DNA of 33,734 bases, from NCBI RefSeq assembly GCF_021531375.1, contig NZ_JADYTU010000020.1, positions 1 through 33,734 of the forward strand. Direction: 5' to 3'. The notes beneath the pieces are model-generated. The model was given only the letters and a program-made list of their open reading frames with translations, ran no database searches and was not told the DNA's origin. The position numbers and the translations under genes are program-made. Shown here one piece after another: positions 7,521-15,118 of this stretch (position 1 is its first letter; every line of letters begins with the position of its first letter). The DNA is from Pseudoflavonifractor phocaeensis (GTDB lineage: Bacteria; Bacillota; Clostridia; Oscillospirales; Oscillospiraceae).

Positions 7521-8321
7521 TTACTCGTTGGCGGGGACATGGATGACGCCCACGGGGCACTCCTTGACGCAGAGCTGGCAGCCCTTGCACTTGTCCTGGT
7601 CGATGCGGGCCAGGTTGTTCTCCACGGTGATGGCCTCGAAGTGGCAGACCTTGGTACACTTCATGCAGCCGATACAGCCGGCGGTGCAGGCCTTCCGGGT
7701 TTCGCCGCCCTTGTCCTTGTTCTGGCACAGGACCACGGGCTTGCGCTTGTGCTCGGGCACGATGGAAATGATGGCATTGGGACAGGCGGCGGCACAGGCG
7801 CCGCAGCCCACGCACTTCTCCCGGTCCACCTTGGCGATGCCGTCCACAATGTGGATGGCGTCAAAGGGGCAGGCCCGGGTACAGTCGCCGTAGCCCAGAC
7901 AGCCGTACTTGCACATGCCGTCGCCGCCGTAGAGGCCCTTGACGGACTGGCAGGTCTGGATACCCTCGAACTCAAAGCGCTTGGAGGTCTTTTCGCAGGT
8001 GCCGGAGCAGGCCACCACGGCCTTCATGGGGACGGAGGAGCCGGCCTCCACGCCCATGATCTCGGCGATGGCGGCGGCAGTCTTGGCGCCGCCGGGGGTA
8101 CACTTGTTGACGGCGTTGCCCTCCTCCACGATGCTCTTGGCGTAGTCGGCGCAGCCGGCACAGCCGCAGGCGCCGCAGTTGGCGCCGGCCAGGACGGCGG
8201 TGATCTTTTCCACACGCTCATCCACAGGGACATACATGAAGATGGAGGCGGCCACCAGGATCACCGCGCCGATCAGGCCGATGACGGTGACAACGATAAC
8301 AGCCATTAAAATCGGATTCAT
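7521..8321 (-). CDS. rnfB: Rnf complex subunit RnfB (iron-sulfur, ferredoxin-entry subunit)
   Basis: RnfB receives electrons from reduced ferredoxin in the membrane-bound ferredoxin:NAD+ oxidoreductase. The 266-residue protein has one N-terminal membrane helix (about residues 5-30). It then has the Fe-S motif CGACGCAGCADYA and a C-terminal ferredoxin region with repeated cysteine groups: CLGYGDCTRACP, CVGCGACAAACP, CIGCMKCTKVC and CKGCQLCVKECP. This suggests four [4Fe-4S] clusters besides the N-terminal one. It is the last gene of the operon, 18 bases after rnfA, which is the usual clostridial order. The terminator follows 14 bases on. Confidence 0.97.
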   Translation of the reverse strand: MNPILMAVIVVTVIGLIGAVILVAASIFMYVPVDERVEKITAVLAGANCGACGCAGCADYAKSIVEEGNAVNKCTPGGAKTAAAIAEIMGVEAGSSVPMKAVVACSGTCEKTSKRFEFEGIQTCQSVKGLYGGDGMCKYGCLGYGDCTRACPFDAIHIVDGIAKVDREKCVGCGACAAACPNAIISIVPEHKRKPVVLCQNKDKGGETRKACTAGCIGCMKCTKVCHFEAITVENNLARIDQDKCKGCQLCVKECPVGVIHVPANE

Positions 8322-8339
8322 ACTACTCTTCCCCTCCTA

Positions 8340-8936
8340 TCAGACGCCGAAGATGGCGGTCACGATGCCGCCGAAGCCCATGAAGGACAGGGACGTCATA
8401 GCGGCGGCCACCAGAGTGATGGGCAGGCCCTTGAAGCACTCGGGGACGATGGCCTGCTCCACGCGGCGGCGGACGCCGGAGAACAGGACCATGGCCACCA
8501 GGAAGCCAATGCCGGCGCCGGCGGCGCAGACGATGGACTCGATGAAGTTATAGCCGTTGTCCAGGTTCAGAATGGTCACGCCCAGGATGGTGCAGTTGGT
8601 GGTGATCAGGGGCAGATACACGCCCAGAGCCTTGTACAGCGCGGGGATGAACTTCTTCAGGAAGTTCTCCAGCAGCTGGACCAGAATGGCGATGATCAGG
8701 ATGAACACGATGGTCTGGAGATAGGCCAGGCCGTTAGGCTCCAGGATGCCCGTATAGATGGGCCAGGTGGCGGCGGTGGCCATGACCATAACGAAGGTGA
8801 CGGCCAGGGACATGCCCACGGCGCTGTCCAGCTTCTTGGACACGCCCAGGAAGGGACAGATACCCAGGAACTTGGCAAGGACGTAGTTGTCCACCAAGAT
8901 CATGGTAAAGAAGATACTGGCGAGCTTCAGTGCCAT
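8340..8936 (-). CDS. rnfA: Rnf complex subunit RnfA (membrane)
   Basis: The 198-residue protein has about six membrane helices and the typical start FFTMILVDNYVLAKFLGICPFLG with its conserved Cys. It also has LPLITTNCTILGVTILN in the pseudo-symmetric half. RnfA and RnfE are inverted-topology homologues that form the membrane core and coordinate a [2Fe-2S] cluster through such cysteines in related complexes. Its ATG overlaps the rnfE stop by one base (TAATG). Confidence 0.97.
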   Translation of the reverse strand: MALKLASIFFTMILVDNYVLAKFLGICPFLGVSKKLDSAVGMSLAVTFVMVMATAATWPIYTGILEPNGLAYLQTIVFILIIAILVQLLENFLKKFIPALYKALGVYLPLITTNCTILGVTILNLDNGYNFIESIVCAAGAGIGFLVAMVLFSGVRRRVEQAIVPECFKGLPITLVAAAMTSLSFMGFGGIVTAIFGV

Positions 8937-9625
8937 TATGCGTTACCTCCTTCCGCAGTCTCGGCAGGCGCGGCGGCCTTTTCCTTCTTGGGACGGGTGG
9001 TGAGCCAGGTAGCGCCGGCCATCAGGACGCCGAACACGAAGAAACCGCCGGGGGCGCTGGTCATCAGGGAGAAGGAGTCGATGGACTCGGGGATGACGCG
9101 GATGGCGAAGTCGGAACCCAGAGCGGGGATCAGGCCGCCCAGGCCGGCCATCCAGGTGCCGGAGCCCAGGATCTCACGGATGGAGCCCATGATGGTCAGG
9201 GTGATGGTGAAGCCGATGCCCATGCCCAGACCGTCCAGAGCGGAATCCAAGACACCGTTCTTGGAGGCGAACATCTCGGCACGGCCCAGGATGATGCAGT
9301 TGACCACGATCAGGGGCAGGTACACGCCCAGAGCCTTATCCAGGGAGGGCACATAGGCCTTGACGATCATCTGCACCAAGGTCACGAAACCGGCGATGAC
9401 GGTGATGTAACAGGGAATACGGACCTGGTCGGGAATGATCTTCCGCAGGGCGGAGATGACGATGTTGGAACAGATCAGCACGAAGGTGGCCGCAAGGCCC
9501 ATGCCGATGCCGTTGGAAGCCATGGTGGTGACAGCCAGAGTGGGACAGGTGCCCAGGACAAGCCGCAGAACCGGGTTCTCGTTCAGAATGCCGTTGGTTA
9601 AAATTTTCATTTTGCTATTACTCAT
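8936..9625 (-). CDS. rnfE: Rnf complex subunit RnfE (membrane)
   Basis: The 229-residue membrane protein has the RnfE pattern NPVLRLVLGTCPTLAVTT near residue 17 and LPLIVVNCIILGRAEMFA, the paired Cys regions shared with RnfA. The C-terminal tail is basic and Ala-rich (RPKKEKAAAPAETAEGG). It lies 17 bases after rnfG and is coupled to rnfA by TAATG. Confidence 0.97.
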   Translation of the reverse strand: MSNSKMKILTNGILNENPVLRLVLGTCPTLAVTTMASNGIGMGLAATFVLICSNIVISALRKIIPDQVRIPCYITVIAGFVTLVQMIVKAYVPSLDKALGVYLPLIVVNCIILGRAEMFASKNGVLDSALDGLGMGIGFTITLTIMGSIREILGSGTWMAGLGGLIPALGSDFAIRVIPESIDSFSLMTSAPGGFFVFGVLMAGATWLTTRPKKEKAAAPAETAEGGNA

Positions 9626-9642
9626 CTTGACTCACCCGCCTT

Positions 9643-10176
9643 TCAAGGGATCATGTTGTAGGCTTCGATGGCGGCGTTGACGGCCGCGTTCAGAGCCTTA
9701 CTGGAGATGGTGGCGCCGGAGTAGGCATCCACGTCGGTGCCCAGCACCAAGGCCTTGTCGCCGGGCAGGCCGGCGTAATTCTCCCAATAGGAGGCGCTGT
9801 CAGCCACGTTGCTGCCGATGCCTTTGGTCTCGGCGGCCTCGGTGACCTTGATCTGCTTGATATTGCCCTCGGGGGTGAAAGCCACCATAACAGTCATGGT
9901 ACCGCCGTAGCCCTTGGCGGCGCTGGTGATCACAGTGCCCGCGCCGTTATTGGCCGCGTACACGTCGGAGACGTTGTCCACAGCGACACCTTCCACCTTG
10001 GAAAAGTCGTCGGCGTCGGGCAGCAGCTCGAACCGGGCCGCGTTCTGGGCGGCGATGGTAGCCGCTTCGATGATGGGAGCGGTGGCACTGTTGGTGACGG
10101 CCAGCGCGCCGGTAATGACGACGCAGATGACGCACAGCACCACGATGGGCTTGAATACCTTGTTCCAGTTACTCAT
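9643..10176 (-). CDS. rnfG: Rnf complex subunit RnfG (covalent FMN)
   Basis: The 177-residue protein has an N-terminal membrane anchor (about residues 9-29) and an extracytoplasmic FMN-binding domain. Near residue 155 it has YSGATISSKALNAAVN, the SGAT-type motif whose Thr carries phosphodiester-linked FMN. It also has the usual ETKGIGSNVADSASYWENYAG segment. A flavin transferase (ApbE) is needed for this modification but is not encoded in the window. The start overlaps rnfD by 4 bases. Confidence 0.97.
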   Translation of the reverse strand: MSNWNKVFKPIVVLCVICVVITGALAVTNSATAPIIEAATIAAQNAARFELLPDADDFSKVEGVAVDNVSDVYAANNGAGTVITSAAKGYGGTMTVMVAFTPEGNIKQIKVTEAAETKGIGSNVADSASYWENYAGLPGDKALVLGTDVDAYSGATISSKALNAAVNAAIEAYNMIP

Positions 10177-11123
10177 TTCGCTGCCGCCTCCTTTTCCTTC
10201 TTGGCCTTGGCGATGCCCAGCTTGTCCTGGCGGGTCAGCACATCAATGTAAGGCACCAGCAGGTTCATCAGCAGGATGGCGAAGGACACGCCCTCGTTCA
10301 TGGTGCCCAGGAACCGGATGGCGCAGGTGATGACGCCCAGGCCGATGCCGAAGATCAGCTTGCCCTTATCGGTGGTGGGAGAGGTGACATAGTCGGTGGC
10401 CATGAAGAAGGCGCCCAGCATCAGGCCGCCGGACAGCAGCTGAACGATGGGGTCCTTGCCGGCCAGCAGGGACAGGACGGCCACAGTGGCCAGATAAGTA
10501 ACGGGGATCATGGGGCTGATGACCTTGGTGACGATCAGGTAGATGCCGCCCAGCAGGATGGTGATGGCGCAGGTCTCGCCCAGAACGCCGCCGTGGTTGC
10601 CCAGCAGCAGGGTCACATACTGGCCGGCGCCCAGCTGGCCGGAAACAGCCAGAGGAGTGGCGGAGGCCAGCGCGTCGATGCCGTTGGCGGGCTTGGGGTA
10701 GTTGGCCATGCGGCTGGCAAAGCCAACGGCCAGGGCGATACGGGCCACAATGGCGGGGTTGGCAAAGTTATAGCCCAGGCCGCCGAAGAGCTGCTTGACG
10801 ATGACAATGGCGATGAACGCGCCCACAATGGCCATCCACCAAGGGAGGGTGGCGGGCAGGTTGAACGCCAGCAGCATACCGGTGACTACGGCGGAGAAGT
10901 CCGCCACGGGGATCTCCCGGCCCATCAGCTTGCAGTAGGCCCACTCGAAGAAAACGCAGGCGGCCACGGTGACGGCGGTCAGGATCAGAGAATTGATGCC
11001 GAAGATAAACACAGAAGCGATCAGCGTGGGGACCAGCGCGATGCAGACCCGCTGCATGATCTTCTGGGTGGAGTCAGGGCTGGTGATATGGGGCGCAGCC
11101 GTAACGATCAGCTTGTTTGCCAT
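10173..11123 (-). CDS. rnfD: Rnf complex subunit RnfD (membrane, covalent FMN)
   Basis: The 316-residue protein has 8-10 membrane segments. The DALASATPLAVSG motif near residue 170 includes the Thr expected to be flavinylated in RnfD/NqrB. PWWMAIVGAFIAIVIVKQLFGGLGYNFANPAIVAR and FFMATDYVTSP are other family-typical stretches. Length is usual for the family. Its ATG overlaps the rnfC stop by one base and its own stop overlaps rnfG. Confidence 0.97.
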   Translation of the reverse strand: MANKLIVTAAPHITSPDSTQKIMQRVCIALVPTLIASVFIFGINSLILTAVTVAACVFFEWAYCKLMGREIPVADFSAVVTGMLLAFNLPATLPWWMAIVGAFIAIVIVKQLFGGLGYNFANPAIVARIALAVGFASRMANYPKPANGIDALASATPLAVSGQLGAGQYVTLLLGNHGGVLGETCAITILLGGIYLIVTKVISPMIPVTYLATVAVLSLLAGKDPIVQLLSGGLMLGAFFMATDYVTSPTTDKGKLIFGIGLGVITCAIRFLGTMNEGVSFAILLMNLLVPYIDVLTRQDKLGIAKAKKEKEAAAK

Positions 11124-12433
11124 TACTTCTTACCTCCATTCTTCATCATGATCTTGGCCTGGGCGATGGAGGGGGCCAAAGGCCGCTTGGCGGGACAGAC
11201 GAAGGAGCAGGTGCCGCAGCTCATGCACAGGTCGGCGTTCAGCTCCTTCAGCAGATCCACGTTGCCGTCGTGATAGGCCTGGACGATCTCCTTGGCGGAC
11301 AGGCCCAGGGGGCAGGCGTTGGTGCAGCGCCCGCAGTGGATACAGTTGGTCTCCTTGGGGAGATGGGCCCACTTCTTGGAGAAGGCCAGCACGGCGTTGT
11401 TGTTCTTCAGGACGGGCTGGGACAGGTCGGCGAGACAGTTGCCCATCATGGGACCGCCGTAGAGCACCTTGCCGGGCTCGTCCGTCAGTCCGCCGCAGAA
11501 GTCCAGCAGCTCCTGAACGGGGGTGCCGATGACCACTTCCACGTTCTTGGGCTCCTTGACAATGTCGCCGTCCACGGTGAGACGCTTGGTGACCAGAGGC
11601 ATGCCGGTCTCCAGATACTTGCCCACGAAAGCCACGGAGGTCACGTTCATGACGATAACGCCCACGTCGGAGGGCAGGCCGGGGAAGGGCACCTCGCGGC
11701 CGGTGCAGTTCTCGATGAGGACTTTCTCAGCGCCCTGGGGGTAGCGGCACTCCAGTGTCTTGACCTCGACGCCGGGGACGTCGATGGCGTCCTTCATCTT
11801 GGCAATGGCCTTGGGCTTGTTGCCCTCGATGCCGATGACGCATTTGGGGATCTCCAGATACTTCATCACGGCCTTGATGCCGCTGAGAATGAAGTGGGTG
11901 TCCTCCAGCAGACAGCGGTTATCCGAGGTGATATAGGGCTCGCACTCGGCGCCGTTGATGAGCAGCGTGTCGATCTCGTCCAGATTCTTGGGGGCCAGCT
12001 TTACCGCGGCGGGGAAGCCGGCACCGCCCAGACCCACCAGGCCGCTGGCCCGGACCGCGTCCTGGAAGGACTTCAGGTCGGTGACCACAGGGGGAGCGAT
12101 AGAGGGGTCCACCTTCTGCTCGCCGTCCGGGATGATGACCACGGCGGTCTGCACCGCGCCGTTGGGGGCGGTGATGGTGGTGATGCCGTCCACGACGCCG
12201 GACACGCCGGAGTGGATGTCGGAGGAGACAAAGCCGCCGGCCTTGCCCACCACGGTACCCACATAGACCTGGTCACCCTTGGCCACAGTGGGCGCGGCCG
12301 GAGCACCGATGTGCTGGGCCATGGACAGGACGATCTTCGACGGCAGCGGCATCACTACCGTCTCAAGGCTGGAAGTCCGCTTCTCATGGGGGACTCCCGC
12401 GCCCTGCGCGGAACGTTTGAGAAATTTACTCAT
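11123..12433 (-). CDS. rnfC: Rnf complex subunit RnfC (NADH/FMN-binding, iron-sulfur)
   Basis: RnfC is the cytoplasmic NAD+-reducing subunit. The 436-residue protein has the flavin/NADH-binding GLVGLGGAGFPAAVKL (about residues 131-146) and a central SLBB-like region. Two [4Fe-4S] motifs, CIHCGRCTNACP and CMSCGTCSFVCP, lie near residues 367-417. It is the first gene of rnfCDGEAB. The start has GGGAGGT about 10 bases upstream. The upstream 500 bases contain a promoter, a possible attenuator and a Rex-like site. Confidence 0.97.
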   Translation of the reverse strand: MSKFLKRSAQGAGVPHEKRTSSLETVVMPLPSKIVLSMAQHIGAPAAPTVAKGDQVYVGTVVGKAGGFVSSDIHSGVSGVVDGITTITAPNGAVQTAVVIIPDGEQKVDPSIAPPVVTDLKSFQDAVRASGLVGLGGAGFPAAVKLAPKNLDEIDTLLINGAECEPYITSDNRCLLEDTHFILSGIKAVMKYLEIPKCVIGIEGNKPKAIAKMKDAIDVPGVEVKTLECRYPQGAEKVLIENCTGREVPFPGLPSDVGVIVMNVTSVAFVGKYLETGMPLVTKRLTVDGDIVKEPKNVEVVIGTPVQELLDFCGGLTDEPGKVLYGGPMMGNCLADLSQPVLKNNNAVLAFSKKWAHLPKETNCIHCGRCTNACPLGLSAKEIVQAYHDGNVDLLKELNADLCMSCGTCSFVCPAKRPLAPSIAQAKIMMKNGGKK

Positions 12434-12480
12434 TCAGATTTCGACCTCCCTAATACTGCAATCGCTGGAACATTGGATAC

Positions 12481-12498
12481 ATGTTTCATTCTTAACAT
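12481..12498. promoter_or_regulatory. Candidate Rex operator in the rnf leader
   Basis: ATGTTTCATTCTTAACAT matches 10 of the 14 defined positions of the clostridial Rex consensus TTGTTAA-N4-TTAACAA, with one good half (TTAACA). It lies 47 bases before the rnfC start. A rex gene is encoded at 14305-14970. It is well downstream of the best promoter, so it would act as a roadblock or on a nearer promoter that I cannot see. Confidence 0.4.
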
Positions 12499-12607
12499 AC
12501 GTTCAGAATCCCACTTCCCCACCGGAACGAGGGCCGGTCCCAAACAATTTACCCTCCCTAAAATGAATCAAACCGCATCCCGCTTGCGCTTGTCCAGTTG
12601 ACGCACG

Positions 12608-12667
12608 ACAAAACCCGCCGATCCCTTTCTCCCGTTTTACATTGTAAAGTCAGGGGGGACCGTCGGC
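12608..12667 (-). promoter_or_regulatory. Terminator-like hairpin (possible attenuator) in the rnfC leader
   Basis: In the minus-strand transcript GCCGA-(CGG)-UCCC pairs with GGGA-UCGGC and is followed by GGGUUUUGU. The loop holds a second small palindrome, TTTACA-T-TGTAAA (12636-12648). It lies just after the predicted start site and about 180 bases before rnfC, so it could attenuate the operon. No known riboswitch is recognised. Confidence 0.35.
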
Positions 12668-12683
12668 TTTGTTTACAGGGGTT

Positions 12684-12712
12684 ATGATACACCCTTCCAC
12701 AATATATTTCAA
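12684..12712 (-). promoter_or_regulatory. Probable promoter of rnfCDGEAB
   Basis: On the minus strand TTGAAA (12707-12712), 17 bases, TATCAT (12684-12689). It predicts a leader of roughly 240 bases before rnfC. The rest of the 12434-12942 gap holds the leader elements listed and the end of the cysteine-rich gene transcript. Confidence 0.6.
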
Positions 12713-12885
12713 GATTGAAATGGAAAAAAGCCGCCTCTCCCCGGCCCGTTCCGAGTCAAATAACATCCCGGTTTTTCACAGGTTTTCAGGCCCCAGCTCT
12801 TGCCGCCCAAGGCATCCCGGACATCCCTCCAAAAGTCTCCCCGTCCGGGTCCCCGGGATTATTTTCCGGAAGGGGGCCGCAGCCC

Positions 12886-12918
12886 AAAAAAGGGGCGCGG
12901 ACCCGTAGGTCCGCGCCC
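12886..12918 (-). terminator. Terminator after the cysteine-rich peptide gene
   Basis: An 11-bp GC stem (GGGCGCGGACC and complement) with a 4-base loop is followed on the minus strand by a C plus six or more T. It lies 25 bases after the stop of the small gene. Confidence 0.85.
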
Positions 12919-12942
12919 GCGAAGCTCGCTCCGATCTCCGGC

Positions 12943-13107
12943 TCAGCAGCCGCAGCCGTTGTTGCAGCCACAGCCGTTGTTGCAGCCGCAGTTATTGTTG
13001 CCGCAGCCGCCCCAGTTCCCGCCGCCGCAGCAGCAGAACAGGATGATGATGAGGATGATGATCCACAGGCAGCCCCCGCCGCCCCAATTGTTATTGCAGC
13101 ACCCCAT
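12943..13107 (-). CDS. Cys/Gly/Asn-rich single-span membrane micropeptide
   Basis: The frame encodes 54 residues with an AGGAGG site 7 bases before the ATG and its own terminator. The order is a short MGCCNNNWGGGGC head, a hydrophobic span LWIIILIIILF (residues 14-24), a CCCGGG turn, then repeats of CGCNNG to the end. There are 13 cysteines. The Gly-rich head followed by an Ile/Leu span resembles the small YjcZ/SscA-type sporulation peptides, and the Cys-Gly-Asn tail resembles proteins annotated as high-cysteine chorion-like in Clostridia. Both resemblances are from memory and weak. A spore-coat or membrane role is inference only. Confidence 0.72.
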   Translation of the reverse strand: MGCCNNNWGGGGCLWIIILIIILFCCCGGGNWGGCGNNNCGCNNGCGCNNGCGC

Positions 13108-13198
13108 TTGAGTACCTCCTAATTTTATGAAGTCTTGAGAGAGACATCTGCCGCTCTCAATCTCATCTTATGCGCGGAGGGAAAATGGGTTCTGCCGG

Positions 13199-14308
13199 TC
13201 AGAGGATTTCTTCCGCGAAGGCCCGCAGCATGGCCGCCACCTCGGCCCGGTTGGCGTTCTTCTGGGGACTGAGGGTCAGGGCTCCGGAGGAGCTGCTGCT
13301 GATGATCCCCTCAGCCACCGCCCAGGACATGGCCTCCTGAGCCCAGCCGCTGAGCTGGGACAGGTCCTGGTAGCCGGACAGGTCAGCCCCCGGCGACAGC
13401 TCCAACCCCAGGTAGTTGGCGGCAAAGCTGTACAGCAGCACCACCACCTGCTGGCGGGTGACCTGCTGCTCCGGGCTGAACCTGCCCTCGCCGGTGCCGG
13501 CGGTGATCCCCTGGGCGGCTCCCCACTTCACATAGGGCGCGTACCAGGCGGAGGCGGGCACATCTGTAAAGCTCACGTCGGCGGAAGCCATCTGGTCCGC
13601 CGGAGCACCCGCCATCCGGTAGAGCACTGTCATCAGCATGGCCCGGTTCATGGCCGCCTGGGGCCCGAAGTGGTGATCGTCCATGCCGGAAAACAGCTCA
13701 TTATGGTAGACATAATTTACCGGGGCATAGTACCAGTCGGCCGTACACACATCATAGAAGGGGGTGGCCTTCACGCCTCCATCGACATAGTCATAAAAAC
13801 CCTGGACCCCCATCTGGGCGGCGCCGGACAGGACGGTGATCTCCGCCAGAGTATCCTCCCCCGCCAGATAGCGGTGATAGGGTGTCAGTCTGCCGCCGGA
13901 GGGCACCTCACCGCCGGTGGTTACGTCAATGAAGGCCCCGCTGTGGACCACGGAAGCCGTCCCCTCCAGCATCAGCACACCGGAGCCGGTGGGCACCTCC
14001 ACCCGGTCCCCCTCGGTCCAGTCCCGGGCCTGGAGGTCGGCGCTGTATGTGCCGCCCTCCTCGTCCCCGGTCATCTGGGCCAGATAGCCCTTCTGGAGCT
14101 GGTCCAGGGTGTCTTTTGCGCTGTCATAGGTCTGCTGAAGCTTCTCGTCCGCAGCCTGTTCCCCCCGGCTTACCGCCTGGGGCAGGAACGTGTTTTTCAA
14201 ATAGCTCAAAGAGATCAGGCTGTCCCCCGAGGTCAGGGCATAGGCCCCGCAGGCCATCAGCGCCAGGACGGCCAGGGCGCAGGTCAGCCGAAAGACAGGT
14301 CGTTTCAT
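13199..14308 (-). CDS. Secreted protein with three S-layer homology (SLH) domains
   Basis: The 369-residue product has a signal sequence (about residues 1-24); LMAC at 17-20 could be a degenerate lipobox. The N-terminal half has a helical stretch (EKLQQTYDSAKDTLDQLQKGY) and a beta-rich region without a recognised family. The C-terminal half has three SLH-like repeats, the second being FTDVPASAWYAPYVKWGAAQGITAG followed by FSPEQQVTRQQ. SLH domains bind pyruvylated secondary cell-wall polymers, so the protein is expected at the cell surface. Its ATG overlaps the rex stop by 4 bases, an odd partner for a redox regulator. Confidence 0.88.
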   Translation of the reverse strand: MKRPVFRLTCALAVLALMACGAYALTSGDSLISLSYLKNTFLPQAVSRGEQAADEKLQQTYDSAKDTLDQLQKGYLAQMTGDEEGGTYSADLQARDWTEGDRVEVPTGSGVLMLEGTASVVHSGAFIDVTTGGEVPSGGRLTPYHRYLAGEDTLAEITVLSGAAQMGVQGFYDYVDGGVKATPFYDVCTADWYYAPVNYVYHNELFSGMDDHHFGPQAAMNRAMLMTVLYRMAGAPADQMASADVSFTDVPASAWYAPYVKWGAAQGITAGTGEGRFSPEQQVTRQQVVVLLYSFAANYLGLELSPGADLSGYQDLSQLSGWAQEAMSWAVAEGIISSSSSGALTLSPQKNANRAEVAAMLRAFAEEIL

Positions 14309-14970
14309 GGCAGCTTCTCCTTCTCCTCATCGGGCATCTCACTCCGAGAGATCATATAGCTCAAGGCCAGAAGGCTATCGGAAAAATGGACAGACTCCAC
14401 CACCACTTCCGGGCGCTCAAAGGATATCTCGCAGTTGGTAAAGTTCCAGATCCCCCGGACCCCCGCCGCTACCAGCCGGTCGCCCATCTCCTGGGCCGCC
14501 GCGATGGGCACGGTGAGCAGGCCCACGTCCACCGGATGCTCCGCCAAAAAGGACTCCAGAGCGTCGGTGTGGTAGACGGGCACCCCGGCGATCTTGGTGT
14601 TCACCACCTGGGGGCTGACGTCGAAAGCCGCCAGCAGCCGGAATCCATTGCTGGAAAATTTGAAATTTCGGATCAGCGCGCGGCCCAGATTGCCGGTGCC
14701 CAGCACCACGATGGTGTGGCCCTGGTTGATGCCCAGGATCTCGCCGATCTCCTCCTTCAGGCTGTCTACCTTATACCCGTATCCCTGCTGTCCGAAGCCG
14801 CCGAAGCAAAACAGATCCTGCCGGATCTGGGAGGCGGTAAGACCCATGGATTTTCCCAGGGCACTGGAGGAGATCCGGACCACGCCGGCCTCCTGCAGCT
14901 CGGACAAATGCCGGTAATACCGGGGCAAACGGCGGATCACCGCCGTGGATACTTTGGAATTTCGTTTCAT
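14305..14970 (-). CDS. rex: Redox-sensing transcriptional repressor Rex
   Basis: Rex senses the NADH/NAD+ ratio and represses fermentation and electron-transfer genes when NAD+ is high. The 221-residue product has an N-terminal winged helix (ALGKSMGLTASQIRQDLFCFGGFGQQGYGY, about 37-66). A Rossmann fold follows with the GTGNLGRAL dinucleotide loop at 91-99. The C-terminal helix region (VVVESVHFSDSLLALSYMI) is typical. The ATG at 14970 has GGGGAG 8 bases upstream; the farther start at 15006 would lie at the transcription start. It is the first gene of a two-gene operon with the SLH protein. Confidence 0.95.
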   Translation of the reverse strand: MKRNSKVSTAVIRRLPRYYRHLSELQEAGVVRISSSALGKSMGLTASQIRQDLFCFGGFGQQGYGYKVDSLKEEIGEILGINQGHTIVVLGTGNLGRALIRNFKFSSNGFRLLAAFDVSPQVVNTKIAGVPVYHTDALESFLAEHPVDVGLLTVPIAAAQEMGDRLVAAGVRGIWNFTNCEISFERPEVVVESVHFSDSLLALSYMISRSEMPDEEKEKLP

Positions 14971-15009
14971 ATGTATTGCTCCCCATGTGGTCGGAAGATG
15001 ACGCATTCT

Positions 15010-15038
15010 AGTTTACTCTATCTCCCCCGCCGTGTCAA
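15010..15038 (-). promoter_or_regulatory. Promoter of rex
   Basis: On the minus strand TTGACA (15033-15038), 17 bases, TAAACT (15010-15015). The predicted start near 15003 leaves a leader of about 33 bases. Confidence 0.7.
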
Positions 15039-15070
15039 ACGCTTTTCCCTTTCGCTCAACGGAGCGTTGG

Positions 15071-15099
15071 TTGCAATTTTTTCCTCCCTCTGGCATAAT
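15071..15099 (+). promoter_or_regulatory. Promoter of the HTH-desulfoferrodoxin gene
   Basis: TTGCAA (15071-15076), 17 bases, CATAAT (15094-15099). The start site would be about 15106, directly at the GGAGG ribosome site, so the leader is very short. Confidence 0.65.
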
Positions 15100-15118
15100 G
15101 CGTTTGGAGGGATGAACT

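Noticed and set aside
11117-12601. Long open frame (494 codons) on the plus strand across rnfC
   Set aside because: It is antisense to a clear RnfC, is rich in His, Gln and Gly as complementary GC-rich frames are, and has no ribosome site or family motif.
12943-13000. Repeated GTTGTTGCAGCC-type units as a CRISPR-like or minisatellite array
   Set aside because: They are codons for the CGCNNG repeats of the small cysteine-rich protein, in frame and with no spacers.
13115-13128. CATAAAATTA on the minus strand as a sigma-E/sigma-K -10 box for the cysteine-rich gene
   Set aside because: It touches the ribosome site, so the transcript would start inside AGGAGG. No matching -35 was found.
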